A stretch of DNA of 45,810 nucleotides from an uncultured Oscillospiraceae bacterium (lineage in GTDB: Bacteria > Bacillota > Clostridia > Oscillospirales > Oscillospiraceae), in contig CANQKA010000008.1 of the NCBI GenBank assembly GCA_947624395.1, forward strand, positions 1 to 45,810, in the 5' to 3' direction. The notes below the pieces were generated by a model. That model did not search any database, was not told the DNA's origin, and saw nothing but the letters and a program-made list of their open reading frames with translations. The translations under genes and the position numbers were made by a program. Shown here one piece after another: positions 1-8,919 of this stretch (positions within the stretch are counted from its first letter, which is position 1; every line of letters begins with the position of its first letter).

Positions 1-676
1 CGCCGATGGGATCGTACCAGGAGTTGGTGTAGCGCACGTCCATGTGCACGTTCTCCACGATGGAGCGGATGCCCAGGTAGAAGGCGGTGTAGCCGGAGAC
101 GACCTCGGCGAAGTTGAACGCGCCCACGTAGCCGATCTTCACATTGCCCTCGTCGTCGTAGTTCTCGTCCAGCAGCTCGTAGTTGTCGATCATCTCGGCC
201 AGCTTCATGCCGGCCACCACGCCGGAGACGTAGCGGGACTCGAAGGTGTGGTTAAAGGCGTTGGACAGGTTGTCCAGACCGGCCAGAGCGGCCTGGTCGC
301 CGGTCATGGCGCAGAACTGGATGTCGGGGTACTCGCTGGCCACCTGCTGGGTGTAGGACTGATGGCCGTAGGAGTCGGTGAAGATGATCTGGCAGCCGTT
401 CTCGGCCAGGTCGTAGCAGGCATCGGCCGCCGTCTCGTCCTCGCCGATGTTGTACTTGTAGATAACGTGGTCGCCGTCATTGGGAACGCCGACAGCTTCC
501 ATCGCGGTCTCCAGGCCGGTGATGTGGGCGATGTCATAGCCGGAGTTGTTGTCGCCGATGCAGACCATGCCGATCTTCAGATCCTCGGGGGCGATGCCGC
601 CCTCGTCGGCCAGGGCGCAGACGCCAAGGCTCAGGACCAGGCTCAGGGCCAGGAGCAGGGAAGCGAGTTTTTTCAT
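1..676 (-). CDS. BMP-family ABC transporter substrate-binding protein (partial)
   Basis: Substrate-binding subunit of a BMP/PnrA-type ABC importer; relatives bind purine nucleosides outside the membrane. The start is the ATG at 676, preceded by AGGAGG on the minus strand. The protein opens with a signal peptide (MKKLASLLLALSLVLSLGVC) and continues with the family's periplasmic-binding fold: KIGMVCIGDNNSGYD at about residue 35, a domain rich in GDQAAL and SNAF, then KIGYVGAFNFAEVVSGY. About 225 residues are present; the C-terminal third lies beyond the window edge. The Cys in LGVC could be a weak lipobox. It lies 56 bases downstream of xpt on the same strand, so a purine uptake and salvage operon is likely; the purine ligand is inferred from that neighbour and from the family. 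Confidence 0.9.
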   Translation of the reverse strand, partial: MKKLASLLLALSLVLSLGVCALADEGGIAPEDLKIGMVCIGDNNSGYDIAHITGLETAMEAVGVPNDGDHVIYKYNIGEDETAADACYDLAENGCQIIFTDSYGHQSYTQQVASEYPDIQFCAMTGDQAALAGLDNLSNAFNHTFESRYVSGVVAGMKLAEMIDNYELLDENYDDEGNVKIGYVGAFNFAEVVSGYTAFYLGIRSIVENVHMDVRYTNSWYDPIG

Positions 677-732
677 GATGATCCTCCTAAAAAATAAATT
701 TTAGTCTGTTTGTTTCGGACGCGCCGCGCCCG

Positions 733-1305
733 TCAACGCACGAATGTAAGGCTGTCGTCGCTCATGGACGCCACCCTGGCCAGGGACTCAATGCGCAGCC
801 CCTGTGCCCGCAATCGCTCGCCCCCGGGCTGGAATGCCTTCTCCACGGCGATGCCCGCGCCCACCAGCGTGGCCCCCGCCTGACGCACCAGATCGCAAAG
901 CCCTTCCAGCGCTGCCCCGTTGGCGAGAAAATCGTCAATAATAAGGACCCGGTCTGTGCTCAGCAGGTACTCTTTCGCCACGATCACGTCGTATATATTG
1001 CCGTGTGTGTAGCTCTTTACCCGTGTGGTATAGACCGAGCCGTCGATGTTTTTTGTCTTTGACTTTTTAGCGAATAAAACAGGGCACCCGAACTCCTGGG
1101 CAGCGATACACGCCAGCCCGATGCCGGATGCCTCTATGGTCAGGATTTTATTTACGTTGTCGTTTTTATATGCGGCGTGCCATTCCCGCGCCAGGGCGGA
1201 GAACAGTTCGATATCCATCTGGTGGTTCAGGAACCCGTCAACCTTCAGTATCCCGCCGGGGCGCACTTTCCCGTCCCGCAGGATACGTTCCTCCAGCAGC
1301 CTCAT
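733..1305 (-). CDS. xpt: Xanthine phosphoribosyltransferase
   Basis: Cytoplasmic purine salvage enzyme that joins xanthine to PRPP to make XMP. The 190-residue protein matches the usual Xpt length. It has the family N-terminus (MRLLEERILRDGKV), the base-binding segment KVDGFLNHQMD at 21-31 and the PRPP loop RVLIIDDFLANGAAL at about 119-133. I chose the ATG at 1305 because GGAGGTG sits nine bases upstream; an in-frame TTG at 1323 falls inside that ribosome binding site and would add six residues unlike the family. The BMP binding protein follows 56 bases downstream. I looked for a purine riboswitch upstream and could not recognise one. Confidence 0.95.
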   Translation of the reverse strand: MRLLEERILRDGKVRPGGILKVDGFLNHQMDIELFSALAREWHAAYKNDNVNKILTIEASGIGLACIAAQEFGCPVLFAKKSKTKNIDGSVYTTRVKSYTHGNIYDVIVAKEYLLSTDRVLIIDDFLANGAALEGLCDLVRQAGATLVGAGIAVEKAFQPGGERLRAQGLRIESLARVASMSDDSLTFVR

Positions 1306-1528
1306 GGGGAAAAGCACCTCCAACGGCTCACGCCTGTCGATGATTCATTCTACTACGGCCAGGGACAGGTTTTCAATTGACAGAACATGAGAGCTTTTGA
1401 CTTTTTTTGTCAGTTTTTTGACCAATTTCACAAGGGACCAGTATTATGTCAAGTTTAAGGTGTCCCCGGCTTTGTCGCCGCTCGCCGAAGGTGTCCCCGG
1501 CTTCCGCCGTGGACGATCCTTTTTCAAA
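1306..1528. other. xpt upstream region with inverted and direct repeats
   Basis: This stretch has no gene. It holds an A/T-rich inverted repeat TGAC-N7-GTCA (1398-1412) that could be an operator for xpt, and a perfect 16-base direct repeat AAGGTGTCCCCGGCTT at 1457-1472 and 1488-1503 (period 31). No clear purine riboswitch core or consensus minus-strand promoter was recognised; a TTGACA at about 1447-1452 on the minus strand lacks a convincing -10 partner. Confidence 0.4.
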
Positions 1529-1667
1529 GGCCCCCTCTGACGAGGGGGCTGTCAGCGCTTTGCGCTGACTGGGGGAGAGATAATTTAATCTCTTCCTTAT
1601 CGAAAGCCCCCCTTGTCAAAGGGGGGTGGGCCGCCGAATGGCGGCTCGGGGGGATTGCCGTTGGACT
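1529..1667. repeat. Intergenic palindromic repeat: R2 (reverse) joined to half of R1
   Basis: A reverse R2 unit (GGCCCCCTCTGACGAGGGGG, then a GTCAGCGC hairpin and CTGGGGGAGAGA) is joined by the linker CTTCCTTATCGAAAG to the first half of an R1 unit (GCCCCCCTTGTCAAAGGGGG, GCCGCCGAATGGCGGC hairpin, GGGGGGATTG). The same linker joins R1 and R2 elsewhere in the window, so R1-linker-R2 appears to be a larger composite. Confidence 0.8.
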
Positions 1668-1676
1668 CACCGCCCC

Positions 1677-2222
1677 TCACCATGGCACGACCCCTTCCTT
1701 CGTGACCAGCCACGCCCTCTCCGCCAATTCGGCCATAGGGCTGTCGGAGCGGGAGTCGGACCAGAACCCCTCCACGCGGGCTGTGCCGTACCTCTCCCGA
1801 AACCGGCGGACCTTCTCTGCCCCGTGGCAGTTTTCCCCCTCATACCGGCCCGTGGCCTGGTCCACGGGGGAGGCCATCAGCGCGAACCCCAGGGCCTTTG
1901 CCACCGGCCGCAGCAAAAACTCCGGCGACGCGGAGATCACCAGATCGTCCGGCCGCTTCTGCGCCATATACCAGGGGCATATATCCCCCATATGCTCCCG
2001 CCAGAACCTCTCCGGCGCGTCTTGCGGCACATGCCGGAGGAACCGGTAAAATATCTGCTTGCACGCCGTCTTGGGCTTTATGCGCAGCCCCATGCAGAAA
2101 AAGGCCCACGCCGTGCAGGGCATGGTGCGCCACGCCCCCGGATACCGGCGCAGGCACCAGAGATAAAACTGTGCGGTGCTGTCCACGGGATATATGGTCT
2201 TGTCGAAATCGTAAACGTTCAT
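1677..2222 (-). CDS. HAD-superfamily phosphatase (PSP-like)
   Basis: Cytoplasmic HAD-fold phosphohydrolase, 181 residues. Motif I is YDFDKTIYP at residues 4-12 (nucleophile Asp and acid Asp two apart), motif II is the Ser in VISASPEF, and motif IV is SDSRSDSP near residue 155, the metal-binding acids. The large helical insert between motifs I and II is that of the phosphoserine-phosphatase-like subgroup. The substrate cannot be told. It lies downstream of tldE but has its own consensus promoter at 2229-2257, whose predicted transcript start falls on or next to the ATG, and no good ribosome binding site, so translation may be leaderless. Confidence 0.88.
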   Translation of the reverse strand: MNVYDFDKTIYPVDSTAQFYLWCLRRYPGAWRTMPCTAWAFFCMGLRIKPKTACKQIFYRFLRHVPQDAPERFWREHMGDICPWYMAQKRPDDLVISASPEFLLRPVAKALGFALMASPVDQATGRYEGENCHGAEKVRRFRERYGTARVEGFWSDSRSDSPMAELAERAWLVTKEGVVPW

Positions 2223-2228
2223 ATGGTG

Positions 2229-2257
2229 ACTATACCTGCTTTAACGCTGCTTGTCAA
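2229..2257 (-). promoter_or_regulatory. Sigma-A promoter of the HAD gene, possibly leaderless
   Basis: On the minus strand TTGACA (2257-2252) and TATAGT (2234-2229) are separated by 17 bases. Only six bases lie between the -10 box and the ATG at 2222, which places the expected start of transcription on the start codon. Confidence 0.65.
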
Positions 2258-2404
2258 CGGCGGGAAAATTTATGAGCCTTTCGACAAAACTGGTGCTCTT
2301 TCGCTCTTTACAAAACCCCTGAAAAGCGGTATCCTCTAGTCACAGCTTATCCAATGGGTCCAGGAGGGCCCGGCTCATATCTTTATCCCACAACCCTAAA
2401 CCTT

Positions 2405-2436
2405 GGCGGGCCGCAAAAGCAGCCCGCCGCCTTTTT
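2405..2436. terminator. Hairpin downstream of tldE
   Basis: A seven-pair stem GGCGGGC (2405-2411) / GCCCGCC (2422-2428) lies just past the tldE stop. The T-tract is on the plus-strand side (2432-2436), so as an intrinsic terminator it would act on plus-strand transcripts; for tldE it is only a 3' hairpin. Confidence 0.35.
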
Positions 2437-2443
2437 ACCTTTT

Positions 2444-3718
2444 TTAATTTTCCCCTGCCACGTTGACCCCCTCGACGCGCACGGCCAGCGGCCCGTCGTA
2501 GTCCTTGCTGCCAAACCGCTCCTTGGAAAACGTCATGCGGCCCTGCCCGTCCAAAATGCTGCCGTTCACGCTCCCGCCGGTGACGGGGGTGATTTTCCCG
2601 TTTTCGTGCAGGAACGCCAGCCGTATCTCCCCGCCGAAGTGGCCGCTGAGAGCGTCCATCTGAAAGTCCGAGAAGCTCACCGCGTGCAGGCACGGCTCTT
2701 TCGTCAGCTCGTCCATAGGCGTTGTCCCCACAGGCACGGTCACGGCCCTGTAATTGCCCGTGGGCTCCACGCCCAGGTAGTGGCCGAACCGGGCCCCGCC
2801 GTGTATGGTCTGCAAAACGCCCTTTTCCAGCAGCGGCCTGTCCATCATAGGCGCGCCGAAGTCCGTGTAAGGCGCCGTGGTCTTCAGGCCCATGGTGAGC
2901 CTGTCGCCGGCGATATCCTCCCCCTGCACGCCGTCGCCCAGTTTAAAGGGGGAGTATTTCTGATAGATCATGCCGGAGTTGGACCGGTCCACGTAGTAGC
3001 TGAGCAGGGTCCCCACCTGCTCCCGGTCCAGCACCAGAGCGTATGTCCCCGTCTTGGGCGCGGCTGCGGCCTGGGCGCGGGCTTTCGTCATTTCCAGCGC
3101 GTGGCGCACCTCGGCCCGCAGCGCGTCTGCTGCCGGCTCCCGGTAGCAGAACTGGTGATATGTCTCCACGTCCTGAGGTGTCCTGCACTGGCAGACGTAC
3201 TCGCCCCAGACCTCGTATTGCTCCCAGCTCACGTCCGCGTTTTCAGAGCTGACGATACGGGTCTCTATCCGGCGCATGAAGATCTCCGCGGAGTTTAAAA
3301 ACACGTCCTCGGCATTATCCTCGGCAAACAACGCCTCCGTCACGTTCTTCATGCTCTCGGCCAGGCTCTTGCCCCCAAAGCCCCCATTATCCGCCCTGGG
3401 AGGCTCCTGCACGCCCTTGGGCAGGGGATACCAGGGGTTGGCCACGAACTGGGCGGCGTACCATGCCCCGGCCAGGGCCGTGCGGATCTCATCCTCCGAC
3501 ATGCCCGGCCGTACAGTCGCCTCCGAATCTCCCAGCATCTTTGTCCCGTCCTTTTCAAAGGGCCGGAACACCCGCACCGAACGCACAGTGGTATCCGCCC
3601 GACGGGTCAGGTCCAGATTCTTCTTCACGTAAAACGCTTCCAGCGAGTCGGTGTGCTTTTCGGTGATCACATACTGCTCCACGCCCAGCTCCCGCAGGGC
3701 GGCAACGATCTTTTCCAT
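2444..3718 (-). CDS. TldE/PmbA-family metalloprotease subunit
   Basis: Partner subunit of the TldD/TldE heteromeric protease, which in Enterobacteria trims peptides such as pro-microcin B17 and degrades CcdA. The 424-residue protein shows the family landmarks: N-terminal MEKIVAALRELGVEQYVITE, a central SYYVDRSNSGMIYQKYSPF, then PMMDRPLLEKGVLQTIHGGARFG cut into family-typical turns, and a C-terminal beta-rich part with FGGEIRLAF. As expected for TldE it has no HExxxH zinc motif; catalysis rests in TldD. It begins 12 bases after the tldD stop with a GGAGG overlapping that stop, so the two are translationally linked. No microcin substrate gene lies next to it. Confidence 0.88.
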   Translation of the reverse strand: MEKIVAALRELGVEQYVITEKHTDSLEAFYVKKNLDLTRRADTTVRSVRVFRPFEKDGTKMLGDSEATVRPGMSEDEIRTALAGAWYAAQFVANPWYPLPKGVQEPPRADNGGFGGKSLAESMKNVTEALFAEDNAEDVFLNSAEIFMRRIETRIVSSENADVSWEQYEVWGEYVCQCRTPQDVETYHQFCYREPAADALRAEVRHALEMTKARAQAAAAPKTGTYALVLDREQVGTLLSYYVDRSNSGMIYQKYSPFKLGDGVQGEDIAGDRLTMGLKTTAPYTDFGAPMMDRPLLEKGVLQTIHGGARFGHYLGVEPTGNYRAVTVPVGTTPMDELTKEPCLHAVSFSDFQMDALSGHFGGEIRLAFLHENGKITPVTGGSVNGSILDGQGRMTFSKERFGSKDYDGPLAVRVEGVNVAGEN

Positions 3719-3730
3719 GTCTGTCCCTCC

Positions 3731-5149
3731 TTAACCCAGCCGGATACGGGCCTTGATGTACGGCCCGCCGTCGGAGACCTTGACCCACTCCTTGTGGCCC
3801 TTGCCGCAGTAGCCCGTGCCGGAAAGCTCCGTTCCGTCGCTCATCGCGGAGATGGACTTCAACAGATCGGGCACATAGCCGGTGAGCACCACCGGGGAGA
3901 AAATGCGCCCCGTCAGCTTGCCGTCTTTGATCTCCCTGGCGATATTGACCATGCACTGGATGCCCCAGTTTTTCGGGTCCTCCATGCCGCTGGAGGGACA
4001 TTCCAGGTACATGCCGTATTTGATAGACCCGATCATGTCCTCCAGCTTGTCAGAGCCCGGCTCGAACCAGGTGTTGGTCATGCGGGTGTACGCCTTGCGG
4101 GCGAAGCTCTCCCGCCGGCCGTTGCCGGTGGGCTCGGTGCCCAAGATAAGCGCCGACTGCAGATCGCTGATGCCCCGCTTCAAAACGCCCTTGTGGATGA
4201 CCACGGTGTCATGGGCGGCCGTGCCCTCGTCGTCGAAGAAGTATGTGGCGGTCTGGGCCGCGGAGCTGGCCCCGTCGTGCATGGTCACCAGGGGGGAGGC
4301 CACGTATTTGTCCAAAAACTGCGGCGCCTGGGCCCGGTCCTTCACGAACATGTCCATCTCCACCCCGTGGCCGAATGCCTCGTGGACGATCATGCCGGTG
4401 GTCTCCGGGTCGCATATGCACTCGTACTCGCCGGGTATCATCGGCTCGCTGTGCAGCAGGTCCAGCGCGGTCTGCACGCAGGGGGCCACGTTGTCCTCCA
4501 TTTTTGCCAGCAGCTCCATACCCCCCAGACCGGAGCAGGGCAGATAGCTCTGCTTGACCTGCTGGTCCTTCATGGCGGCGGCCGCCACCGCGCCGGTGGT
4601 GTAAAGCACGCTTTGGGTCATGTCCTTGTCCCGGGACAGAAACAGCTTGGTGTACTTATTCCAGGTGGCCTGGGCCACGAAGTCCAGCACCGCCTCGTCC
4701 ATGGCCAGCCCCTTGTCCCGCAGCGCCGTGAGCCGGTCCAGGACCGCCCCGTCGTCCAGCGCCGCCGGGTCCTGCTCATATTCCGTGGCCCCGGCGAATA
4801 CGGTGGGCTCTTCCGTGGGCGGGGCATAGGTGTTGGCCCCCAGGCCATCCGGCCGCACATCCGCGGTCAGAAGCGCCCGCACCGCGTCCACCACGGCGGG
4901 GATGGACTCTTCCTCCAGCTCGCTGAAGGAGTACTCCGCGTACCGCCCGCCGTCCAGGGCCTTCACCACGAACCCCCTGGCGTTGTCCCCCTCGCTCACG
5001 CTTACGCTGTGGCGGCTTACCCGGTAGTACCGTCCCACGGTGTCCTCGGCCAGTATAGACGCGTAGTCAAACTCGGCGCACAGCGCGTCCCGCAGCTTCA
5101 CCAGCGCCCCCCGCTTCTCCCCGATAAACCCGCTTGGTTGTACTTTCAT
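3731..5149 (-). CDS. tldD: TldD-family zinc metalloprotease
   Basis: Catalytic subunit of the TldD/TldE protease. The HExxxH zinc motif is visible as HEAFGHGVEMD around residue 255, followed by a long beta-rich C-terminal region with EPTGNGRRESFARKAYTRMTN broken into family-typical loops and a SGTGYCGKGH segment near the end. I start it at the ATG at 5149 (472 residues), which has GGAG eleven bases upstream; a longer open frame continues to 5266 but its 39 extra codons are translated R1 repeat. It lies first in the tldD-tldE pair. R1 repeat separates it from glgP upstream, so it probably has its own promoter, though none is evident. Confidence 0.92.
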   Translation of the reverse strand: MKVQPSGFIGEKRGALVKLRDALCAEFDYASILAEDTVGRYYRVSRHSVSVSEGDNARGFVVKALDGGRYAEYSFSELEEESIPAVVDAVRALLTADVRPDGLGANTYAPPTEEPTVFAGATEYEQDPAALDDGAVLDRLTALRDKGLAMDEAVLDFVAQATWNKYTKLFLSRDKDMTQSVLYTTGAVAAAAMKDQQVKQSYLPCSGLGGMELLAKMEDNVAPCVQTALDLLHSEPMIPGEYECICDPETTGMIVHEAFGHGVEMDMFVKDRAQAPQFLDKYVASPLVTMHDGASSAAQTATYFFDDEGTAAHDTVVIHKGVLKRGISDLQSALILGTEPTGNGRRESFARKAYTRMTNTWFEPGSDKLEDMIGSIKYGMYLECPSSGMEDPKNWGIQCMVNIAREIKDGKLTGRIFSPVVLTGYVPDLLKSISAMSDGTELSGTGYCGKGHKEWVKVSDGGPYIKARIRLG

Positions 5150-5174
5150 ATAAAATCTCCTTTCCTTTATGGAA

Positions 5175-5291
5175 GCCCCCCTTGTCAAAGGGGGGTGGGC
5201 CGCCGAATGGCGGCTCGGGGGGATTGCTGTACGATGCACGCCAATCCCCCAGTCATGCTGACGCATGACAGCCCCCTTTCACAAGGGGGCC
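5175..5291 (+). repeat. R1 palindromic repeat, full unit
   Basis: Complete R1: GCCCCCCTTGTCAAAGGGGG, a GCCGCC/GGCGGC hairpin, GGGGGGATTG, a variable middle, CAATCCCCCAGTC, an ATGCTGACGCAT hairpin, and the closing half GCCCCC...GGGGGCC. The two ends are inverted with respect to each other, so the whole can fold on itself. It fills the gap between tldD and glgP. Confidence 0.85.
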
Positions 5292-5309
5292 GTCAATAAT
5301 GTAAGCGCT

Positions 5310-7706
5310 TTATATCTTCCAAATATTATCCGCGTATTCCTTCACGGCCCGGTCTGCGGCGAACACGCCGGACTCGGCGATGTTCACCAGGCTCATCCGC
5401 GCCGAGGCGATGGGGTCCTCCATGAGCTTATAAAGCTCCGTATGGGCCCGCCGGTAATCGGCGAAGTCCGCCAGAAGCATATACGGGTCGCCGCCGTACA
5501 GCAGGCTGTTCACCAGGTCCGCGTAGCTCTTGCCGTCGGCAAACCCTGCCCGGAACTTCTCCAGCACCGCGTGCACCACCGGGTCGGAATCGTAATACTT
5601 CTGGGGCTGATAGCCCTTGCGCAGCATATCCTCCACCTGGGCGGCGGTCAGGCCGAACAGGAACATGTTCTCGTCCCCCAGATGGTCGTGCATCTCCACG
5701 TTGGCCCCGTCCAAGGTACCGATGGTGATGGCGCCGTTCATCATGAGCTTCATGTTGCCGGTGCCGCTGGCCTCCTTGCCGGCGGTGGATATCTGCTCGG
5801 ACACCTGAGCCGCGGGCATGAGCGCCTCGGCCATGGACACCCGGTAGTTGACGGCGAAGTGGACCTGCAGCTTGCCCTTGCAGGCCGGGTCGTGGTTCAC
5901 GTCTGCGGCCAGGGAGTTTATGAGCTCGATGATCTTCTTGGCGGTCACATAGCTGCCCGCGGCCTTGGCGGCGAACACGAAGGACCTGGGCACGAAATCC
6001 ATGTTGGGGTTATCCCGCAGCTGCTGCTGCAAGCTGGTGATGAGCATCGCGGCCAGAAGCTGCCGCTTGTACTCATGCAGCCGCTTGACCTGCACATCCA
6101 GCACGGCGGCCGGGTCCAGCACGTCGCCCTGCTGCCGGCGCAGCCACCCGGCGAACTTATCCTTATTCCGGGCCTTGATGACGTTCAGCATGCCCAGCAC
6201 CGTCTCGTCGTTTTCGTACTTGCGCAGGTCCCGCAGCCGCTCGGGCTCGGTGATGAACTCCGGTCCGATCAGCTCCCGGATGAGCCCGGACAGGTCGGGG
6301 TTTATCTGGTCCAGCCACCGCCGGTGATCGATGCCGTTGGTCACGAAGGTGTACCGGTCCGGCCGCACACCGCACACGTCCTTGAACAGCCTTGTCTTCA
6401 GTATCTGTCCATGCAGGGCGGACACGCCGTTTATTTTATAGCACACCGCCTGGCACAGGTTGGCCATATGTACCTGCCCGCCGGACAGGATGAGGCTGTA
6501 CTCCACCTTCTTCTCGTCGTTGGGGAACCAGCCGTTGAGCTGCTTTGTCCAGCGGATATTGAGCTCCCGGATGATCTGCCAGACCCTTGGCATGAGATTT
6601 TGCACCAGCGTCTGGGGCCACTTTTCCAGGGCCTCGCTGAGCACCGTGTGGTTGGTGTACGCCACCGTGCGGCACACGCAGTCGAAGGCCTCGTCCCAGC
6701 CCAAACCGTCCTCGTCCATGAAAATGCGCATCAGCTCCGGTATGATGAGGGTGGGGTGGGTGTCGTTGATCTGTATCACATGGTGGTCCGGGAAGCTGCG
6801 CACGTTGCCCCACTCCCGCCGGTGCTTGCGCACCAGATCCTGTGCGGTGGCGGAGACGAAGAAGTACTGCTGCTTCAGCCGCAGTTCCTTGCCCTGCTTG
6901 TGGTCGTCGGCGGGGTAGAGGACCTTGGTGATGACCTCGCTCATGGTCCGCTTTTCCATGGCCTCCACGTACTTGCCGCCGGAGAACAGGTACATGTCCA
7001 GATCCTGGTTGCTCCTGGCCTCCCACAGCCGCAGGGTGTTGACCCGCTTGCCCTCATAGCCCGCGATGAGCATATCCCTTGGCACGGCCAGCACGCTGGT
7101 GTAGTTGGTCAGCTTTGTGCGGCACACGCCGGTGTGGTCCCAAATCTCCTCCACCTGCCCGCCGAAGCGCACCTCGCAGGTATCCTCTTCACGGGGCACC
7201 AGCCAGCCCACCGCGCCCAGGGGCCAGCTGTCGGCCACCTCGGTCTGGGCGCCATTTTTGATGACCTGCTTAAATAGCCCCAGCTCATAGCACAGGGAAT
7301 ACCCGGAGGCGGGGATGTTCAAAGAGGCCATGGAGTCGGAGTAGCAGGCCGCCAGCCGTCCCAGGCCGCCGTTGCCCAAACCCGCGTCGGGCTCGATCTC
7401 GAATATATCCGCCGCGCTGCGGCCCATATCCTCCAACGCGCCGGTCAGCTCCTTGCCGATGCCCAGGTTGTAGGCGTTTTTCATCAGGCTCCGGCCCAGC
7501 AGGTATTCCATGGACAGGTAGTGGACCTGTTTTTCGTCCTTTTTCTCCCGCTGGACGGCGACGAGCCGGCTCATGATCTCCCGGATGACCTGGGCGGAGG
7601 CCAGAAATACCTGCTCGTCGGTGGCGTTGGCGCCGGTGGTGCCAAAGTGGGCGCACAGCTTATCCTCGATGGCTGCGTGCAGTTCGTTTTGTGTGATCTC
7701 GAACAT
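5310..7706 (-). CDS. glgP: Glycogen/alpha-glucan phosphorylase
   Basis: Cleaves alpha-1,4-glucan ends with phosphate to release glucose-1-phosphate; cytoplasmic, pyridoxal-phosphate dependent. The 798-residue protein has the family signatures: HYLSMEYLLGRSL near the N-terminus, DAGLGNGGLGRLAACYSDS, a catalytic stretch with QINDTHPTLIIPELMR, and the cofactor motif EASGTGNMK with the Schiff-base Lys near residue 650. The start ATG at 7706 has AAGGAG upstream; ten further in-frame codons exist but break the family N-terminus. It is third in the minus-strand operon glgC-glgD-glgP, so synthesis (ADP-glucose) and breakdown genes are together. A strong hairpin in the 94-base gap before it may tune its share of the transcript. 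Confidence 0.97.
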   Translation of the reverse strand: MFEITQNELHAAIEDKLCAHFGTTGANATDEQVFLASAQVIREIMSRLVAVQREKKDEKQVHYLSMEYLLGRSLMKNAYNLGIGKELTGALEDMGRSAADIFEIEPDAGLGNGGLGRLAACYSDSMASLNIPASGYSLCYELGLFKQVIKNGAQTEVADSWPLGAVGWLVPREEDTCEVRFGGQVEEIWDHTGVCRTKLTNYTSVLAVPRDMLIAGYEGKRVNTLRLWEARSNQDLDMYLFSGGKYVEAMEKRTMSEVITKVLYPADDHKQGKELRLKQQYFFVSATAQDLVRKHRREWGNVRSFPDHHVIQINDTHPTLIIPELMRIFMDEDGLGWDEAFDCVCRTVAYTNHTVLSEALEKWPQTLVQNLMPRVWQIIRELNIRWTKQLNGWFPNDEKKVEYSLILSGGQVHMANLCQAVCYKINGVSALHGQILKTRLFKDVCGVRPDRYTFVTNGIDHRRWLDQINPDLSGLIRELIGPEFITEPERLRDLRKYENDETVLGMLNVIKARNKDKFAGWLRRQQGDVLDPAAVLDVQVKRLHEYKRQLLAAMLITSLQQQLRDNPNMDFVPRSFVFAAKAAGSYVTAKKIIELINSLAADVNHDPACKGKLQVHFAVNYRVSMAEALMPAAQVSEQISTAGKEASGTGNMKLMMNGAITIGTLDGANVEMHDHLGDENMFLFGLTAAQVEDMLRKGYQPQKYYDSDPVVHAVLEKFRAGFADGKSYADLVNSLLYGGDPYMLLADFADYRRAHTELYKLMEDPIASARMSLVNIAESGVFAADRAVKEYADNIWKI

Positions 7707-7748
7707 ATATAAACTCCTTATGAAGATAGAATGCACATTGAAAATCCA

Positions 7749-7776
7749 CCGCCCTGCGGGCCGTCCCGCAGGGCGG
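7749..7776 (-). promoter_or_regulatory. Intercistronic hairpin between glgD and glgP
   Basis: Perfect 12-pair stem CCGCCCTGCGGG / CCCGCAGGGCGG with a four-base loop, between the glgD stop and the glgP start. No T-tract follows it on the minus strand, so it looks more like a processing, stability or attenuation element than a full terminator. Confidence 0.55.
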
Positions 7777-7800
7777 AGGTCGAAAGAATTGCCTTGGTTT

Positions 7801-8919
7801 TTAAATGTGTTCGCCTTTGGGAATAACGATCGGTAATTTGTCCGTGCCGGACAGGAAGCACTCTTCCGACACCACGCAGTCCTTGTCGGCTATGACGCAG
7901 TTGAGCTGCGCGTCTTTTTGTATCACGGTATCCTGCATGAGGATACAGTTTTTCAGCTTTGCGCCCTTTGCCACGCGCACCCCGCGGAACAGGATGCAGT
8001 GGTCCAGTTCGCCCTCGATATAGCAGCCGTCGGCCACCAGGGAGGCGTTGGTCCTGGCCTGTTCGCCGTAATAGGTACTGGCCTCGGCCCGCTCCTTGGT
8101 GCGGATAGGCAGCCCGTCGGCGGGGAACAGCTCCGCCATCATCTTGGGCTGGAGAAGCTCCATGCTGGCGTCGTAATAGTCCCGGACGGAGGTGATACGC
8201 CGTGCGTATTCATTGTGCTCGTACACGGCGATCTTGCCGCCCTGGGCCAGGTAGTGGGCCACAGCGTCCCGGTGGAAGTGGTTGTGGTTGGCGTCGGAGC
8301 AGTAGTCCATCAGCTCCAGCAGCAGGTCCCGCTTCAGGATGTAGATCTCCCGGGAGAACAGGCCCTCGCCGGGGCCGCCCTCGGAGAACAGCAGCCGGCG
8401 GGCATACCCGTCCGGGTCCTTCACCAGCCGGTGGTGGGCGAAGGGGCCGTACCCCTCGGAGCAGACGGCGGTGATCTCCGCGCCGGTCTGCCTGTGCAGC
8501 TCATAGGCTTTGTTGAGGTCGATGTTGCCCACCCAGTCGGCGGCGCACAGCACCACGTCCTCCTGGGGGATGTCCCGTATGTAGGAGCTGACGGAGCGCA
8601 GGGCCTCCATGCAGCCGTTGAAGGTGCCGGAGTGGGCCTCGGGCAGGCCGAAGGGCGGCAGCAGCCGCAGGCCTCCGGACCGGCGGGCCAGCCCCCAGTC
8701 CGCCCCGTTGGACAGGTGGTCCAACAGGCTCTGGTAGTCCCGCTCCATGATGACGCCCACGTCCCGCACGCCCGCGTTGACCATGGCGGACAGGGCGAAG
8801 TCTATGAGCCTGTAGCGCCCGCCGAAGGGGATAGACGCGCTGTTTCTGTGCTCCACCAGCTCCCGCAGGGCAAGCTCGGAGTTGAGCGTATAAATAATAC
8901 CATGCAGATCGTTTCTCAT
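7801..8919 (-). CDS. glgD: Glucose-1-phosphate adenylyltransferase, GlgD subunit
   Basis: Second subunit of bacterial ADP-glucose pyrophosphorylase; in Firmicutes GlgC is catalytic and GlgD modulates it. The 372-residue protein has the nucleotidyltransferase fold with [21 protein letters not shown] broken motif at 30-50, but its N-terminus ([18 protein letters not shown]) lacks the GGxGxRL nucleotide loop of GlgC, as usual for GlgD. The C-terminal third is a left-handed beta-helix ([17 protein letters not shown]). Its ATG overlaps the glgC stop by four bases (ATGA), so translation is coupled and equal subunit amounts are expected. Confidence 0.95.
   Translation of the reverse strand: MRNDLHGIIYTLNSELALRELVEHRNSASIPFGGRYRLIDFALSAMVNAGVRDVGVIMERDYQSLLDHLSNGADWGLARRSGGLRLLPPFGLPEAHSGTFNGCMEALRSVSSYIRDIPQEDVVLCAADWVGNIDLNKAYELHRQTGAEITAVCSEGYGPFAHHRLVKDPDGYARRLLFSEGGPGEGLFSREIYILKRDLLLELMDYCSDANHNHFHRDAVAHYLAQGGKIAVYEHNEYARRITSVRDYYDASMELLQPKMMAELFPADGLPIRTKERAEASTYYGEQARTNASLVADGCYIEGELDHCILFRGVRVAKGAKLKNCILMQDTVIQKDAQLNCVIADKDCVVSEECFLSGTDKLPIVIPKGEHI

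Noticed and set aside
1324-1456. Purine riboswitch upstream of xpt
   Set aside because: The conserved loop sequences of the purine aptamer were not found; only A/T-rich inverted repeats are present.
3731-5149. TldD/TldE as part of a nearby microcin system
   Set aside because: No precursor, azole-forming enzymes or exporter are near; the pair is widespread as a stand-alone protease.
3653-7277. Plus-strand open frames of 548 and 670 residues opposite tldD and glgP
   Set aside because: Antisense shadows with Gly/His/Val-rich composition and no motifs; the minus-strand genes are unmistakable.
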